From assembly GCA_029448655.1 (NCBI GenBank), contig JACCLO010000001.1:2046001-2110000 (forward strand): a stretch of 64,000 nucleotides of DNA, in the 5' to 3' direction. Positions 11,114 to 22,244 of this stretch are shown piece after piece; position 1 is the stretch's first letter, and each line of letters starts with the position of its first letter. The notes below the pieces were generated by a model. The model made no database searches. It saw only the letters and a program-made list of their open reading frames with translations, and was not told the DNA's origin. A program made the position numbers and the translations under genes. The stretch is from Wolfiporia cocos (taxonomy: Eukaryota; Basidiomycota; Agaricomycetes; Polyporales; Phaeolaceae).

Positions 11114-11984
11114 GTTTTTGCGCCTCATTTGCCCAACACTGCATCTGCTCAACATTGATTTTTGCGCGCTGGCAGCGCCAGGGAGGCTGCAAGTTCTAAC
11201 TCTCTTTGTCCCTAGTCCTGTATTTCGTTTCTCCATACGCTGGCAGGTGTTAATCCCGCATGATGGATTTTATAATGCGAGAAGAGTTTCAACAACTGAA
11301 GGCATATTGATCACGAGCAGCTTCTGAATATGAAGGCAAAGGATAACCAAACCCGAGCTCTATCGGTACATGCTAAAGCGCCGAAAAACGAAACCAGACT
11401 GCGAAATACAATATTGACCGCTCGAGAGGCAACGCCTCTACAGTCACATAGCGTCCTGCACAAGCGAAGTCGCATCGCATGCACTCGTGCCCCGAGTAGG
11501 AGAGGCGGTAGCATGGAATGCATGCATTGGTACGCCAGAAGTGGTGTTCGTGCCCCATGCGCCATAACTACATGCCATTAGAATGAAGCAACTAAGCATG
11601 CAGAGAACTAGCGAAGTCATCTTCCTTCTGCGGATCCTTTGAATGCCAGAGGCAGTACGCCGATAACCCATATCCGAGTGCAATCAGATTCGGACGAGAG
11701 TGCAGCGTTTCCGATAACACTCGGTTCTTTATTGAGTCCTCAATTTAATGTACGGTTGGTGATAAACATGATGAACCCTTGCATGCCTAGCAGGAATTCA
11801 GGAATGTCATCTTGTGATTTACTCTCTGATTTTGGCTTAGCAATGGACTGGTTACCCCAAGGATCAGTTGAAATGTATACCATGGTGCATCACGGAAGTT
11901 AGCGTCATGAAACGAATACCTATTACCTCCCGTGGCCGCATTAATAGGCGTAGCGAATCGGAAGATGCTGGTGTTGCACATACC
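11114..11984. other. Intergenic, no supported gene
   Basis: Apart from the Pol III T-run after the tRNA nothing is recognised. Short frames on both strands lack family-like sequence. Confidence 0.45.
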
Positions 11985-12295
11985 TCACATCAATGCAGGC
12001 AGATAATGCTGCGGAGCACCTCTGTAGAGGGCACGGTCCGCGGGTAAATACATTCCACTCTCCCCGAACGTCTGTTCAGCTGGATCTCGTACCTGAGAAT
12101 GATGTCGTAGGATAAGCATGGTCAGAGGTACATGTGAGTCCTTGGTATGTGGTATAGATTATTCATCTGCCTGCAAACCTGCGTGAATGCAGGAACCCCA
12201 CGATGACGGCGAAGCTTTCTCCGCATTGCATCCGGGCAGATCTGCTCATGCCAGTTCTCTGCCAGACGTATTAATGATGTTATTCCAATCCTCAT
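11985..12295 (-). CDS. Possible small basic protein, unknown
   Basis: Two exons, 12295-12179 and 12092-11985, splice in phase 0 (intron GTTTGC...CTCAG) to give a 74-residue protein with a stop directly upstream of its ATG. It has a basic patch 'MRRKLRRHRG' and then a segment with 'TFGESGMYLPADRALYRG'. I do not recognise it. The sequence looks coding-like, but it may be the last part of a larger gene, a relic, or chance. No confirming motif is present. Confidence 0.25.
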
Positions 12296-12353
12296 TCAGC
12301 TGTACTAATGTCATGTTGAGGTTGCATGAGGAACCGGAAGCGCGCGTACCGAG

Positions 12354-13472
12354 TTAGTTCAGATTCATTTCGACATCCATCATGTCTTCCTTCACCAGTC
12401 GCCGACGAAAGTCGTCCCATCGTCGTAGGTATTGCTCGCACCTATTTCCAAACACAGATAGACCATCCAAGAAGCCTTTGGGTAATGCGTCCTTACGCTG
12501 TACCCATGGCTTCACATCAACCAGGTCACATCGATCGAGACAGACCAAGATCATGCCAAAGCTGTACGCATCAGCCAAGAGCGCATCCTGACACTCGCCA
12601 CGCAGAACTTCCGGCGCGGAAAATGGGCGCGTGCCTGGGTGTATGCGCTCGACCTGCCGGGGCGGTGGCGGAGGCGCTGACGAGGGTTGTGACAAGTGAG
12701 GACTTTTGGGTGCGAAGCGTGAATTCACCGGTGGACGTGGCACCGGTGCCTCGGGGGGCTGTGAAGGATCCTCGAAAGGCGACGCATAAGTGGACTCTGC
12801 CGAGACAGAGCGGCCAAAGTCCAGGAGTTTGATTGTGTCAGAGGAATGTGTGACCTGCACATTTAGCAGAGATAGGTCTCCATGGCTCAGGCCGTACGAA
12901 TGCAGGTGTGTCAGTCCATCGAGAAGCTGGTTGTGAAAGTCAATCTTCTTGCTTCGTGTTAATTCTGGACGTTCTTTGATGACGTCCCACAACGTCCGGC
13001 CTTCGACGTACTCCAGCACCATCCCGACATTCTCGAGACACCCGAGAAACGCAGCGATGTTCCTATGGCGTGCCAGGGTGGTATAAACACGAAGCTCCGC
13101 GAGGAACTGCGTTATCACGTCGTTCGCGTTGGATTGCATCTCGCCGTTGATCTCAAGCTGCACGACGTTAGGCTTCTTCACGATACACTTGAAAAGCTCT
13201 GAAGCAGAACCGGACGCACAGGGTGCCAGATTTTGGGTAGGATTTGGTGGCGCTGAGTACGTCGTGGGTGTGGGGAATGAGAATATCGACAGCGGGTTGT
13301 TAGGAGGAGTGAACACCTGTCGGGACACTGCAGGCGTGCGCGGAGTTGGCTCGTGCACACGGGGAGTATACGCGTTCTGCTGTAGAGATGTACGGTGATG
13401 CGGCTCTGGAGGCGCAGCCTCCTCGATGGTGGGACTGAGTATGTGAGTGGTTCTGTCCTCTTCATCATCCAA
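12354..13472 (-). CDS. Protein kinase-like protein with a long activation segment
   Basis: A single exon of 372 residues. Residues 1-85 are Pro/Thr-rich and look disordered. The catalytic core follows: a possible beta-3 lysine in 'FKCIVKK' (about 94-100), an alpha-C-like 'FLAELRVYTTLARHRNI', the catalytic loop HGDLSLLNV (197-205, with Gly in place of the Arg of HRD), LDFG (217-220) and SAPE (285-288). The segment between DFG and APE is about 65 residues, roughly twice the usual size, and Pro-rich. A glycine-rich loop is not obvious. This is the pattern of fungal-expanded 'protein kinase domain' families whose targets are unknown. All catalytic aspartates and the loop asparagine are present, so it may be active. 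Confidence 0.8.
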   Translation of the reverse strand: MDDEEDRTTHILSPTIEEAAPPEPHHRTSLQQNAYTPRVHEPTPRTPAVSRQVFTPPNNPLSIFSFPTPTTYSAPPNPTQNLAPCASGSASELFKCIVKKPNVVQLEINGEMQSNANDVITQFLAELRVYTTLARHRNIAAFLGCLENVGMVLEYVEGRTLWDVIKERPELTRSKKIDFHNQLLDGLTHLHSYGLSHGDLSLLNVQVTHSSDTIKLLDFGRSVSAESTYASPFEDPSQPPEAPVPRPPVNSRFAPKSPHLSQPSSAPPPPPRQVERIHPGTRPFSAPEVLRGECQDALLADAYSFGMILVCLDRCDLVDVKPWVQRKDALPKGFLDGLSVFGNRCEQYLRRWDDFRRRLVKEDMMDVEMNLN

Positions 13473-14223
13473 TTCGACTGATGGGCCTCGATGAGCGAGA
13501 GCGTTAACTTGGATGATGCACAGGCAACAGACCCATCCACCAATTCTTCTTCGATGTTAGCGTGATCTTTTTTACATGCCTTGCACTGGACGACATTGTG
13601 CCACCGATCGAAGTAACACTTGAATCTCGGATACGTTCCGGATATTTCGGGAGTACGTGGTGCAAGGAGGTATCGCTGGAGCTAAGGGAGTCCACGGAGA
13701 TGTTATGTGGTGTCGAAGTCCGGTTATATGCAATAATCGATCAGTTACACGAGGACATGAGGCGGCAGCCACAACGAAACCGAATGATGCATAAAGGGTA
13801 TCTATAAATCAAACTGTAAATCCATATAAGGCAATTCCCGACGCTCATGGGTGTTGTATGCAGTAGAAGAGAAGCAGCAGATGTACCGGGCACTCCTTGT
13901 CAGAGGTAGTGAAATTGAGCTTAATGAAGTGTTGCCCGCACTGGCATGGGAAGCGGAGAGGGATCGTGGGTATTTTGTGGAACCAGCCATTACGCCGGGC
14001 CAATTCGCTTGTTTAGGCTGATGACAAGCGGATGCGAAATGATTAGACATCGAAATTTTGACTCCGCAAACCACCTCGACGATGGGTGGAATGGTTATGT
14101 GTGCAATAACAGCGGATAACATTGACTCAAGAGACTCCCTAAGCTAGAAGTACAGTGGTGACTCGGACGATAAGTTACATAGACACGATGGTTGGAACAA
14201 ATGCGACGTCAACAGTCCGCATC
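13473..14223. other. Intergenic between kinase and malate synthase genes
   Basis: No gene is supported. It must hold the kinase promoter at its low end and the 3' UTR of the malate synthase gene at its high end. Confidence 0.45.
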
Positions 14224-16119
14224 TCACAGCACGCTGCGCTGCCACTGTGCGGGGCACCCATCCGCAATCGCCAAGTGACCCATGAGGTCGCTCGTCAAGA
14301 ACTCGCTCGGCCACTCCTTCCGCACCTGGCTCTTCAGGTACTTCGCGACGATCTCCAAGTTGCGCTCATTGATCGCACCGCCCTTGAGCGTTGGCGCGAC
14401 CTCGTCCACGGTACGGTCAACGTAGTCCGCGGTGATGACCTCTCCATTGTCCGCCATGCGCACGCCGTACTTGACCCATTGCCAGAGCTGCACGCGCGTG
14501 ATCTCCGCAGTCGCAGCGTCCTCCATGAGGTGGTTGAGCGGGATACAGCCGTTGCCGCCGAGCCAGGCAGCGCTGTAGGCGAGTGCGGTAGCGACGTTGG
14601 AGCGCACGCCCTCAGAAGTGATCTGACCGGGCACTCGACTGTCCACCAGGTCGGAGGCTGCAATGCGGAACTCCTCGCCGCGGATGTGGTACTGTATATC
14701 ATGATCAGTACATGTGCACATCGACTTGCAAGTGGTTGACTGACCTGGTTCGGTCCGTGCATGTGTTTGTCAAAGATCTCCATTGCGATGGAGTTGATGA
14801 GAGGGTGCGCAATCCAAGTACCGTCGTGACCGTACGTGACCTCGCGGAGCTTGTCAGCGCGAACCTTGCTCATGGCAGCTTCGTTCGCCTGTGGATCGTT
14901 CTTGATAGGGATTTGCGCAGACATTCCGCCCATGGCGGCAACTCTCCGCCTGACGAGGAAATTGTTAGATCGTTATCACACAACACAAGTTAGATCGCAA
15001 CTTACCTGTGGCAAGTCTGGATGAGGAGACGGACGTAGGAATCCATGAAGTGGACTTCCATGGTCACGTCCTTGCGGTCCGGAAGGACGGCACTCCTGTC
15101 CGCCCTACGCTTCTTAATGAAGCTGAAGATGTAGTCCCATCTACGCAGCGCAACCTAGTCAGTTTAGAGTTCTTGGTACGTCAGAGCCTAGATGACTTAC
15201 CGACCACAGTTCAAGCCTGCAGAGTGCGTGCGAAGCTCGAACAGGATCTCGTCCATCTGGAACGCAGCCGGGAGTGTCTCAATGAGGACAGTCCCCCGGA
15301 TAGTGCCGAGCGGGAGGCCGATATACGACTGCGAGAAGTTGAAGACGTCGTTCCACAGGCGCGCTTCGAGATAGTGCTCCATCTTTGGGAGATAGAAGTA
15401 CGGTCCGGATCCCCGAGCGACGAGTTCTTTCGCATTATGGAAGAAGTACAGACCGAAGTCGAAGAGTGAGCCGGACATGGGTGCATTGTCGACCGTCACT
15501 CGGGGTTCGTCAAGGTGCCAGCCACGGGGTCTGACGATCTTGATATTAGCGGCCGCCGAGATAAACCAGTTGAGCATCGCTTACCGTACGATCAGAACAG
15601 CATGTTTCTCGCTCAGCTTGTAAGCCTTTCCGCCGGACTCAAAGTCAATCTGGCGGCGGATTGCATCGCGCAGGTTAACCTGACCGCTGACCATGTTGGC
15701 GAAGGTAGGGCAGTTTGCATCTGTGCAGCTAGTCGTCAATGCTAGCCGCATTATCGCGAGCGTTGGACATTACCTTCGAAGTCAGCCATGAATGTCTTCG
15801 CGCCACTGTTCAGCGCGTTGATGACCATCTTTCTGTCTGTCGGACCAGTGATTTCAACCCTCCTGTCCTCGAGACCAGGAGCAGGTGGCGCGCAGAGCCA
15901 GGATGGGTCCGCGCGAATGTGTGCGGTCTCAGGAGGGAAATCAAGGGGCTGGCCAGCATCGAGGCGCTGCTGAGCGGCTTCTCGCGCCACAAGGAGGCTC
16001 TGGCGCGTGGACTCGAAAGTCCTGTGAAGTGCCGCGAGGAACTTGAGCGCGTCCTCAGTGAGGATCTCGGTCTGCGCCTGTTGGGCCTGCTTGGAGTGAA
16101 TCTGGACGCCTGCAACCAT
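14224..16119 (-). CDS. Malate synthase (glyoxylate cycle)
   Basis: Six exons keep frame: 16119-15774, 15720-15585, 15530-15201, 15140-15006, 14949-14745, 14691-14224, for 539 residues, the normal length of the A-type enzyme. It joins glyoxylate and acetyl-CoA to malate, letting cells grow on two-carbon compounds and fatty acids. Landmarks are '[12 protein letters not shown]', '[17 protein letters not shown]', the family signature around '[15 protein letters not shown]' and '[12 protein letters not shown]'. The C-terminus reads SVL. The family's usual peroxisomal ending is SKL-like, so the canonical signal is missing as annotated; the protein may be cytosolic or use a weak signal. The upstream 600 bp is GC-rich without an obvious coding frame. 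Confidence 0.94.
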
Positions 16120-16723
16120 GGTTGGGATGCTCGGTGATGGTGCGACTTGTCGGGGGTGAGAAAGGAACTTGGATGATCTTGGCTGACAGCATGTCCGTGC
16201 TTGGATACTTATAAGCAGTGGCCGGCACTCCGTATCCCATGGGCGGAGGAGGCACGTCATGTATCCCGCGTCCCAAGCACGTGCCCCAGAGGACCCCGGG
16301 CGACCGTGGGACTTCCTCTTCCGTCCTTCCGGAGCCCCGCCGCCAGCGTCACCCATCCCGTCGCCCGCGCGCATCACGGTTCAGGCTAACAACCTTGCCG
16401 AAGCCCTGTACATTGCATCAAACGCGAGACGCTGCTCACCTTCCGACGCCATAGCGGACTGCCGCAAATTGCGAATTGCTAGCCTTCGGACTCCGGAGGC
16501 GGTCCATGGCCTTTCGGACGATCAGCGCGAACAAATCTAATCTCTCTGCGCGATTCTTCCGAGATTCCTGCTTCTGACCTTCGTGCTCAATGCACGGGAA
16601 CACGACGCCACCACGCAGGAGTCTTGTCCCACTAAGCTTGCGTGACCGGGAGATAGCGCAGTCGCCTGTATAATATATGCATGCTCCAGCCTATACATAC
16701 ACATCGTGGCTCCTAAAATGAAT
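16120..16723. other. Intergenic between malate synthase and GET1 genes
   Basis: The malate synthase promoter (minus strand) and the GET1 3' UTR must lie here. A TATAATATATGCATGC stretch is at about 16668-16684. No gene is supported. Confidence 0.4.
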
Positions 16724-17971
16724 CTACTCGGAGTTTGCCTTGGCTTCCGACGGAACTGGCGTTGGCTCTGGCGCTGGCGTGTACCGGCATCAGCGATGGT
16801 CCTCTTGGATCTAAAACGCCGCGAGAATCCCGATGCTCACCTGACCCTGCAGCAAGATCTCGGACGACGCGCTCCCCGACCTTTATCACACGCTTGCACG
16901 CCATCTGCCATACCCCGCAGCTCACCGAGCCTGTGGGTGCAAATGGGAACGATAGCCACCACGTCAAGGGCCCAAACCAGCCTGGTGGGAGGAAGAAGAC
17001 AGCAGACTTGCGGTACCACCAGCCCACGAGGAATTGTAGGCCTCCGGTGAGAAACCAGAGGGCCGTGTTGAATCTAAGCGAGAACGAACTTCTCGTGGAG
17101 GAAAGCCCGTTATCTGTGGTGGCAGCGGAGGTTATTGATGTGAGAACATGCCCGGACATATGGTAACAAGAATCCGGGGAAATAGACTCGGTGCCGTAGC
17201 AAACCGTAGGACGCCGTGCGAGAGGTCTCCGGCAGTGCCTGGCAATCATCGGCGGGGGAGCAGGTCTCCGATCGCCCCCGACGCCCCCGATGCCTATAGT
17301 CTGTATGTCCGGAGCTCGAGCACAGGGCGTACAGCTGACTCTCTAGATATTCACCTGCCACGACTGTATTTCACGTTCATAGCTCGGGACATGGCGATGG
17401 CCTGTCAGATGATTAAACCTAGCCTTACATCGCGGCAGGAGAATGTCCCGAGAGATCCAGACAATGGAAGAATGTCTATGAAGGAACACGGTATGCTTGT
17501 CTAGGTCTCCTTTGACATACTCGTGCTCTTACAATCACTGGTTCCAAGGCATTCGAGCAGAGCAAACCCATCCTGGCTGTACATCAAGATTGCTGCCATG
17601 TAATGCCCGCGTCATAGGTACATCATGCAACCTGATTGACTCACTGAGCTTCTCGAGGTCAGCAAGACCCTTATCGACGCTCCTCCTCAGCTTCGCCCAC
17701 TTGGCGAACTGATCCTGCGCACTGGTTTGCAGCAGCTCCTTCTTGTTCGTCAGGATTTCTGCTTTTAGTTTTCGCTGTTGTGCGACTGCGCTAGAGTGGA
17801 ATATGCGCAGATACACTGCATAAGCCTGGTGAAGATGGCCATAGATTTAGACAGCGGTGTGGAGGACGGTTTGACCAGAATACTGACAAATTCAAGCAGG
17901 ACTGACTTGCCAATCCATGAGACGAGCTCAGTCAAAAAGACCAGCATAAAGATTGCCAGTATCAGCGTCAT
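16724..17971 (-). CDS. GET1: GET1-like ER receptor for tail-anchored protein insertion
   Basis: Exons 17971-17888, 17825-17645, 17113-16841 and 16773-16724 give 195 residues. The order matches Get1/WRB: a first membrane helix ([16 protein letters not shown]) ending in '[11 protein letters not shown]', a cytosolic coiled coil with '[29 protein letters not shown]', then two hydrophobic helices with '[20 protein letters not shown]' and '[17 protein letters not shown]', and a short Pro/Glu tail. With Get2 it receives tail-anchored proteins from Get3 at the ER membrane. The second intron is 531 nt, about ten times its neighbours, yet the frames on either side join exactly where the family expects ('[16 protein letters not shown]'). 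Confidence 0.88.
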
Positions 17972-18689
17972 GCCCACAGATGCACCGAACGGAACCTGAC
18001 GCGAAATAGTACAAGTAATATCTGCACAACGCAGTGTTACGCAGTAGATTGGCTAGGAGCAAGCGCGAAACGTGACGCGACGTGCCGCTACGCGCCCTCA
18101 CACGCCCACGTGGTCGAGTACGAGTGGCTTATCGACTCGTTGGGCTTCTGTATCAATATCAAACATTCTCATTCACGGAACGCTGAAAGTAATGGTCCGA
18201 ATAAGCTGTGACAAATCTGCACTTAATCTCATAAGCTGGCATGGAAGTCCGGTGATCCAGCAGTCACACCAAGGATGTAGATGATATCACAACTTTCAAA
18301 GTCGCTCTATGAACTGCCAACGCAGGAACCGGGCAGAATCTGCGACAACGGCAAACGCAGACTACTCAGTCGTCGTGAATGTACGACCGAACCTGTAACT
18401 GGTTTCTTGAAACGGCTTGTCGCCGCGTTTGGCTAGGTGAAGGACTGGTCCCATACCAACGTATTCACACTTGGCACGCACATACCAGACAACCGGATCC
18501 GCACCCTTCAGGCTTCAGACCATACAACTAAGCCGTCGAGGCGGTGGCATATTTCAGCGAGAAGATCATGGGCCAGTAGCGGAGGAATACATAGTGCGTA
18601 TGAGTAAGCGTAATGTCGGCGTGGTGCAGGTCTTTCTCTCCCCACAAGCGCAGTGAAACCAGGACAAGCGATGGGACACAGAAGCGACT
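17972..18689. other. Intergenic between GET1 and eL39 genes
   Basis: Nothing recognised. It must include the GET1 promoter and the 3' UTR of the eL39 gene. Box C/D-like small RNAs cannot be excluded by eye. Confidence 0.4.
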
Positions 18690-19022
18690 TTAGATGTTGA
18701 GCTTAGTGCGTCTCCAGTGACGGCGCTTAGCGTTGTACTGCAGTCCACGAGTTGGCATATGTAGAACCGCAGATTCAAAGACTACGCACCTGGATCTTGG
18801 TGTCCGACTTCAGGCGGAACCACTGGGGGATGGGCCTATACGGTTTCTTAGCTCAGATCGCACTGTTGCCTTTACTGCTTAGGCAAACTCACCGGTTCTG
18901 GCGGGCGGCCTTCGCGAGGATGCGCTTCGTCCTGAAGGTCTTTTGGGAAGGCTACAACGCGAGTAATTCACGGATCAGCATCCTGCTACAATCCACCTCG
19001 AAATAGAGGCATAGCGTACCAT
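18690..19022 (-). CDS. RPL39: 60S ribosomal protein eL39
   Basis: Four tiny exons: 19022-19020 (only the ATG), 18951-18893, 18835-18790 and 18737-18690. They join to a 51-residue protein reading 'MPSQKTFRTKRILAKAARQN', then 'RPIPQWFRLKSDTKIQ' and 'YNAKRRHWRRTKLNI', which is the full eL39 sequence pattern and length. eL39 is a small basic protein lining the ribosome exit tunnel. The exons are too short to appear as long open frames, so the gene is easily missed. Introns are 68, 57 and 52 nt, and the first directly follows the start codon, as is common in fungal ribosomal protein genes. Confidence 0.95.
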
Positions 19023-19762
19023 CGTTCTTGATGTCGGTGGCGGCGGTTAGGTCGGTGGGAGGGGAGGAAAAATAAGGTTACGCGGAACGTGCCCTGTACA
19101 GTTCTGACTAAGCGGCAACGAAAGTGAAACGCGATCACGTGACATAATGTAAACGCGCCGCGACATTCCATCGCAGGGCACGCGGCGAGGGCAGATTCGA
19201 CGCGCAGAAAAAGGGCATGGCAATTTCCTTCCATCTCACCTCACAATTCTCCTTCAGACAAATATTAGGTCATTGCCGCATGAAACGGACCAGCCAATGA
19301 GTTCAAATCAAATCCTGATGGCAAGATGTACACAAGTACTGCATTTTGCAGGGAAGTTCACCATGAATCCTATCAGCATTCTGAAGCTCAATGATCCAGC
19401 TGGCGCTGTGAGAATATCCTACAAGCAGAAATCCTGTTTCCGGGGAAATATGAAGGCACTCACCGGCGCTACTTTACAAGCACCCGTTTTCACTGCGCAA
19501 CTTGATTGCCACGTTCAATTGCATAAATGAAGCCAGCCACGTACCGCATAATGTCCGCATCCCCATCTGTGCTGGTTATTTGAATCGATGCAGGGTGGCG
19601 CGAGCAGCACGCGGAGTTTGAGGAATTACTGCCGCGGCGCGCACCTGGCGTCAATCGGCGCTCTTGACGCCCGTCCCCACACGTACGTTACCGTCGACTT
19701 GGAGCACTCGAAGACGGACACCGACCATCTCGTGTACGCTGTCCGCGCTGCCGCCAGTCATC
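19023..19762. other. Divergent promoter region of eL39 and FKBP genes
   Basis: About 740 bp between two genes transcribed away from each other, so both promoters should lie here. No gene, tRNA or repeat was recognised. Confidence 0.45.
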
Positions 19763-20437
19763 ATGAAGCTCCAGATTCTGAGCTACCTCGCTGTTCTCAT
19801 CTTCGCCCTCGTGGTCGCAGCAGAAGACCCGGTGCCTCCCACCGAGCTGCAGATCGTGACCACGTACATGCCACCGGACTGCCCAGTGAAGGCGCAGAAC
19901 GGAGACATGCTCAAGGTCCATTATGTGAGTTGAGTCGCATCTGAGTCGCTGACAGGTTTGCGAATGACAGTGTGACGTGCTGACCCGCTCATGAATGTAG
20001 ACCGGCACCCTTCACGCCAACGGGAACAAGTTCGACTCGAGGTAAGCGCGAGCCCGCGTCTTGAAACGCGGTATGGGACGTGATTGTCGTTTTTCCCAGT
20101 TACGACCGCAGCCAGCCTCTTCCCGTGACGCGTACGTCTGCGCGAACGAGTCCCATGACCGTTCCGCTGCTAACATCACAATAGTGGGTAAGGGCCAGGT
20201 CATCAAGGGCTGGGAGGAAGGCCTCAAGGGGATGTGCGTGAACGAGAAGCGCACGCTGACGATCCCATCACACATGGCCTACGGTGAGCGCGACATGTCT
20301 GACCTGGGGAGAGCAGGTTTCACACGTTGACCTCAGGTTCGCGGAGCATGGGTTCTAGGATCCCGGCAAACTCTGCACTGGTCTTCGACGTGGAGCTTGT
20401 CTCCCTGGACGCGAAGGGTCCGCGTGAGGAGCTGTAG
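19763..20437 (+). CDS. ER-lumenal FKBP-type peptidyl-prolyl isomerase
   Basis: Exons 19763-19924, 20001-20041, 20100-20131, 20185-20283 and 20337-20437 give 144 residues. A signal peptide ([20 protein letters not shown]) is followed by one FKBP domain: '[12 protein letters not shown]', '[12 protein letters not shown]', '[17 protein letters not shown]', '[13 protein letters not shown]' and '[11 protein letters not shown]'. The residues lining the FK506 pocket (Tyr, Asp, Val-Ile, Trp, Tyr, Phe) are in place. The C-terminus REEL resembles a KDEL-type retention signal, as in FKBP2/Fpr2 proteins, so it probably helps folding in the ER. The single-domain length is typical. Confidence 0.93.
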
Positions 20438-20617
20438 TCCATCGCGCCCTTGCGACCACGTACGTGCTGCGGCTTGTGAGGTGTATCTCAGAGCATTGCA
20501 CTTGCTTGTATTCGATGTGTGACGATATATGGATGCCCAATTGATGCCGTGCAATATTACAATGAATCGTTCAGATGCAGCGAAGTAGCCAGCAACCAGT
20601 ACAATACGTGAGGAATC

Positions 20618-22244
20618 TCACTTGGCGGTACCCTGGGACTTGAGCTTCTCGTTAACCAGCTGTTGGAACTCCTCACGCAAGATCGCCTCCCTCCTCTCGC
20701 GCTCCTCCTGCTGCAGCTTGAGAATCCCGCGCTTCTCCTCCGCGCTGATGACCTGGTTCTCCTTGCGCATACGCACGGCGTTCATGCGGCGATGCCTGCT
20801 CCCGCTCATGACGTACCCGACCGCCTCAAACGAGGCAATCTCGTCCGACGCGAGGCCGATCTCACCACGCCGCGGGATGCGCTGGTCCGTGCCATCCCTG
20901 AGGAACGCCGCCATCGCGCTTCCCTCGCCGCGCAGCAGCGCCCCGCCGTACTGCCGCTCGTCCACCTTGCGCGACGTCTGCGCCTTGTACACGGGCTGCG
21001 GCCCGACCTCCTCGTCTGAGTCGTCCGCGGCCTGTGCATCCGATGCGGACGGGGCGGCGATCGCCGATGACGACGTCGCCGCCTTGGGCAGGCTGCCGAC
21101 AGCGTGCACCGATGGCGCGGCGGGAGCGAGGATGCCTGTGGCGGCGGGCTTCTCCACCCACTCGTCCTCGTCCGCCTCGGGCTCGGTGCTAGGCGGGCGC
21201 GGCTCGGGGCTCTTCGTCCGGGTCTTGCTCCGCCGCTGGTCCCGGTCTTCACTGCGGCGCCGGTCGTCGCCTTTGCTCCGCCGCCGTTCGTCCTCGGAAT
21301 CCTCCTCGTCGCTGTACCGTCGGGAGCGCGAGCGGTGGCTGCGCCGGCTCCGCTCCCTGTTCCTATCCTTCTCGCGCGGCTTCTCCTTCTCCTTCCGTGC
21401 CTTCTTCCGTTCCTTCCGTCGGCGACGGCGCTCCTCCTCCTCGGAGTCCGTGTCTGACGAGTCGTCCGTGTCGTCGTAGCGCCGCTTGTGTGACTTCTTG
21501 CCGCGGCGCTTCGAGTCTGAACTCGGTGAACTAAATCAAATGCGTTCAGAAGCGATGGAATGAGTGAAGCGGTTGAGCACGTACAAATCACGGGCTGGTG
21601 CTTTCGGCGAAGGGGGCCAAATGGTCAATGTGTTGCTTTCTCGCTGTTGTCTTCGGCTACCACGAGATACACTATGAGTCCTTTGAACGTCGCACAGAGC
21701 TGTAGACATACCTCTCCATGAAATCAGCGCCTCCCCCATAACCTGCGTGCGGGAACCTGTCCCGCCCTCGCGGGTACATATTCTCCGGCTGTCTCCACGG
21801 CGCAGGCGGAGCGCCCTCCCTCTCCCTCACAGGAGGTGACGGGCGCCGGTATTCGGAATACTCAGGACTCGCCCTCCGTGCCTGGTCCCGCTCGCGTCGC
21901 TCCTCCCGCTCACGATCGCGCTCCCTGCCAACGCTCCTGCTCCGGCTGCGTCTCCTCGCGCGCTCCCCGTCGTCGTCGAAGTAGTCGTCCGCCCGCCCGC
22001 GCTCGCGCTCATACCGCCTGCTGCTCTCTCCACCCCGCTCCCGGTCTCCGCCCCTGCTCCTGCTGCGGTCCTTCCGTATATCATCCCTCCCGTATTCGCT
22101 GTCCCTTTCTCTTTCCCGCGATGGCGTGCGGCGGCGCGAGTATTGGGGCGACGGGGGTCTCCTACGGTCCTCCTTCGACACGGGATGCCGGTCTTTCGGA
22201 TCCTGGGGCACAAGACCCAGGCGTGATGGGTGCACGGTCGCCAT
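20618..22244 (-). CDS. NKAP-like splicing-associated protein (SynMuv/NKAP C-terminal domain)
   Basis: Exons 22244-21712, 21656-21585 and 21530-20618 give 505 residues. The first 350 residues are Arg/Ser/Glu/Asp-rich low complexity. The C-terminal 120 form the conserved domain: 'EVGPQPVYKA', 'YGGALLRGEGSAMAAFL', 'RIPRRGEIGLASDEIASFE', 'GYVMSGSRHRRMNAVRMRKE' and 'QEERERREAILREEFQ'. NKAP proteins are nuclear, bind RNA and join the spliceosome. The small middle exon ('SRRQQRESNTLTIWPPSPKA') is a conserved linker in fungal homologues. Its start lies 325 bp from that of the divergent RSE1 gene, another spliceosome component. Confidence 0.9.

Noticed and set aside
16713..17249. A separate 178-residue membrane protein
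   Set aside because: Its middle is exon 3 of GET1; the beginning and end are intron sequence.
20806..21591. 261-residue Arg/Thr-rich frame
   Set aside because: It is a shifted-frame shadow of the low-complexity part of the NKAP-like gene.
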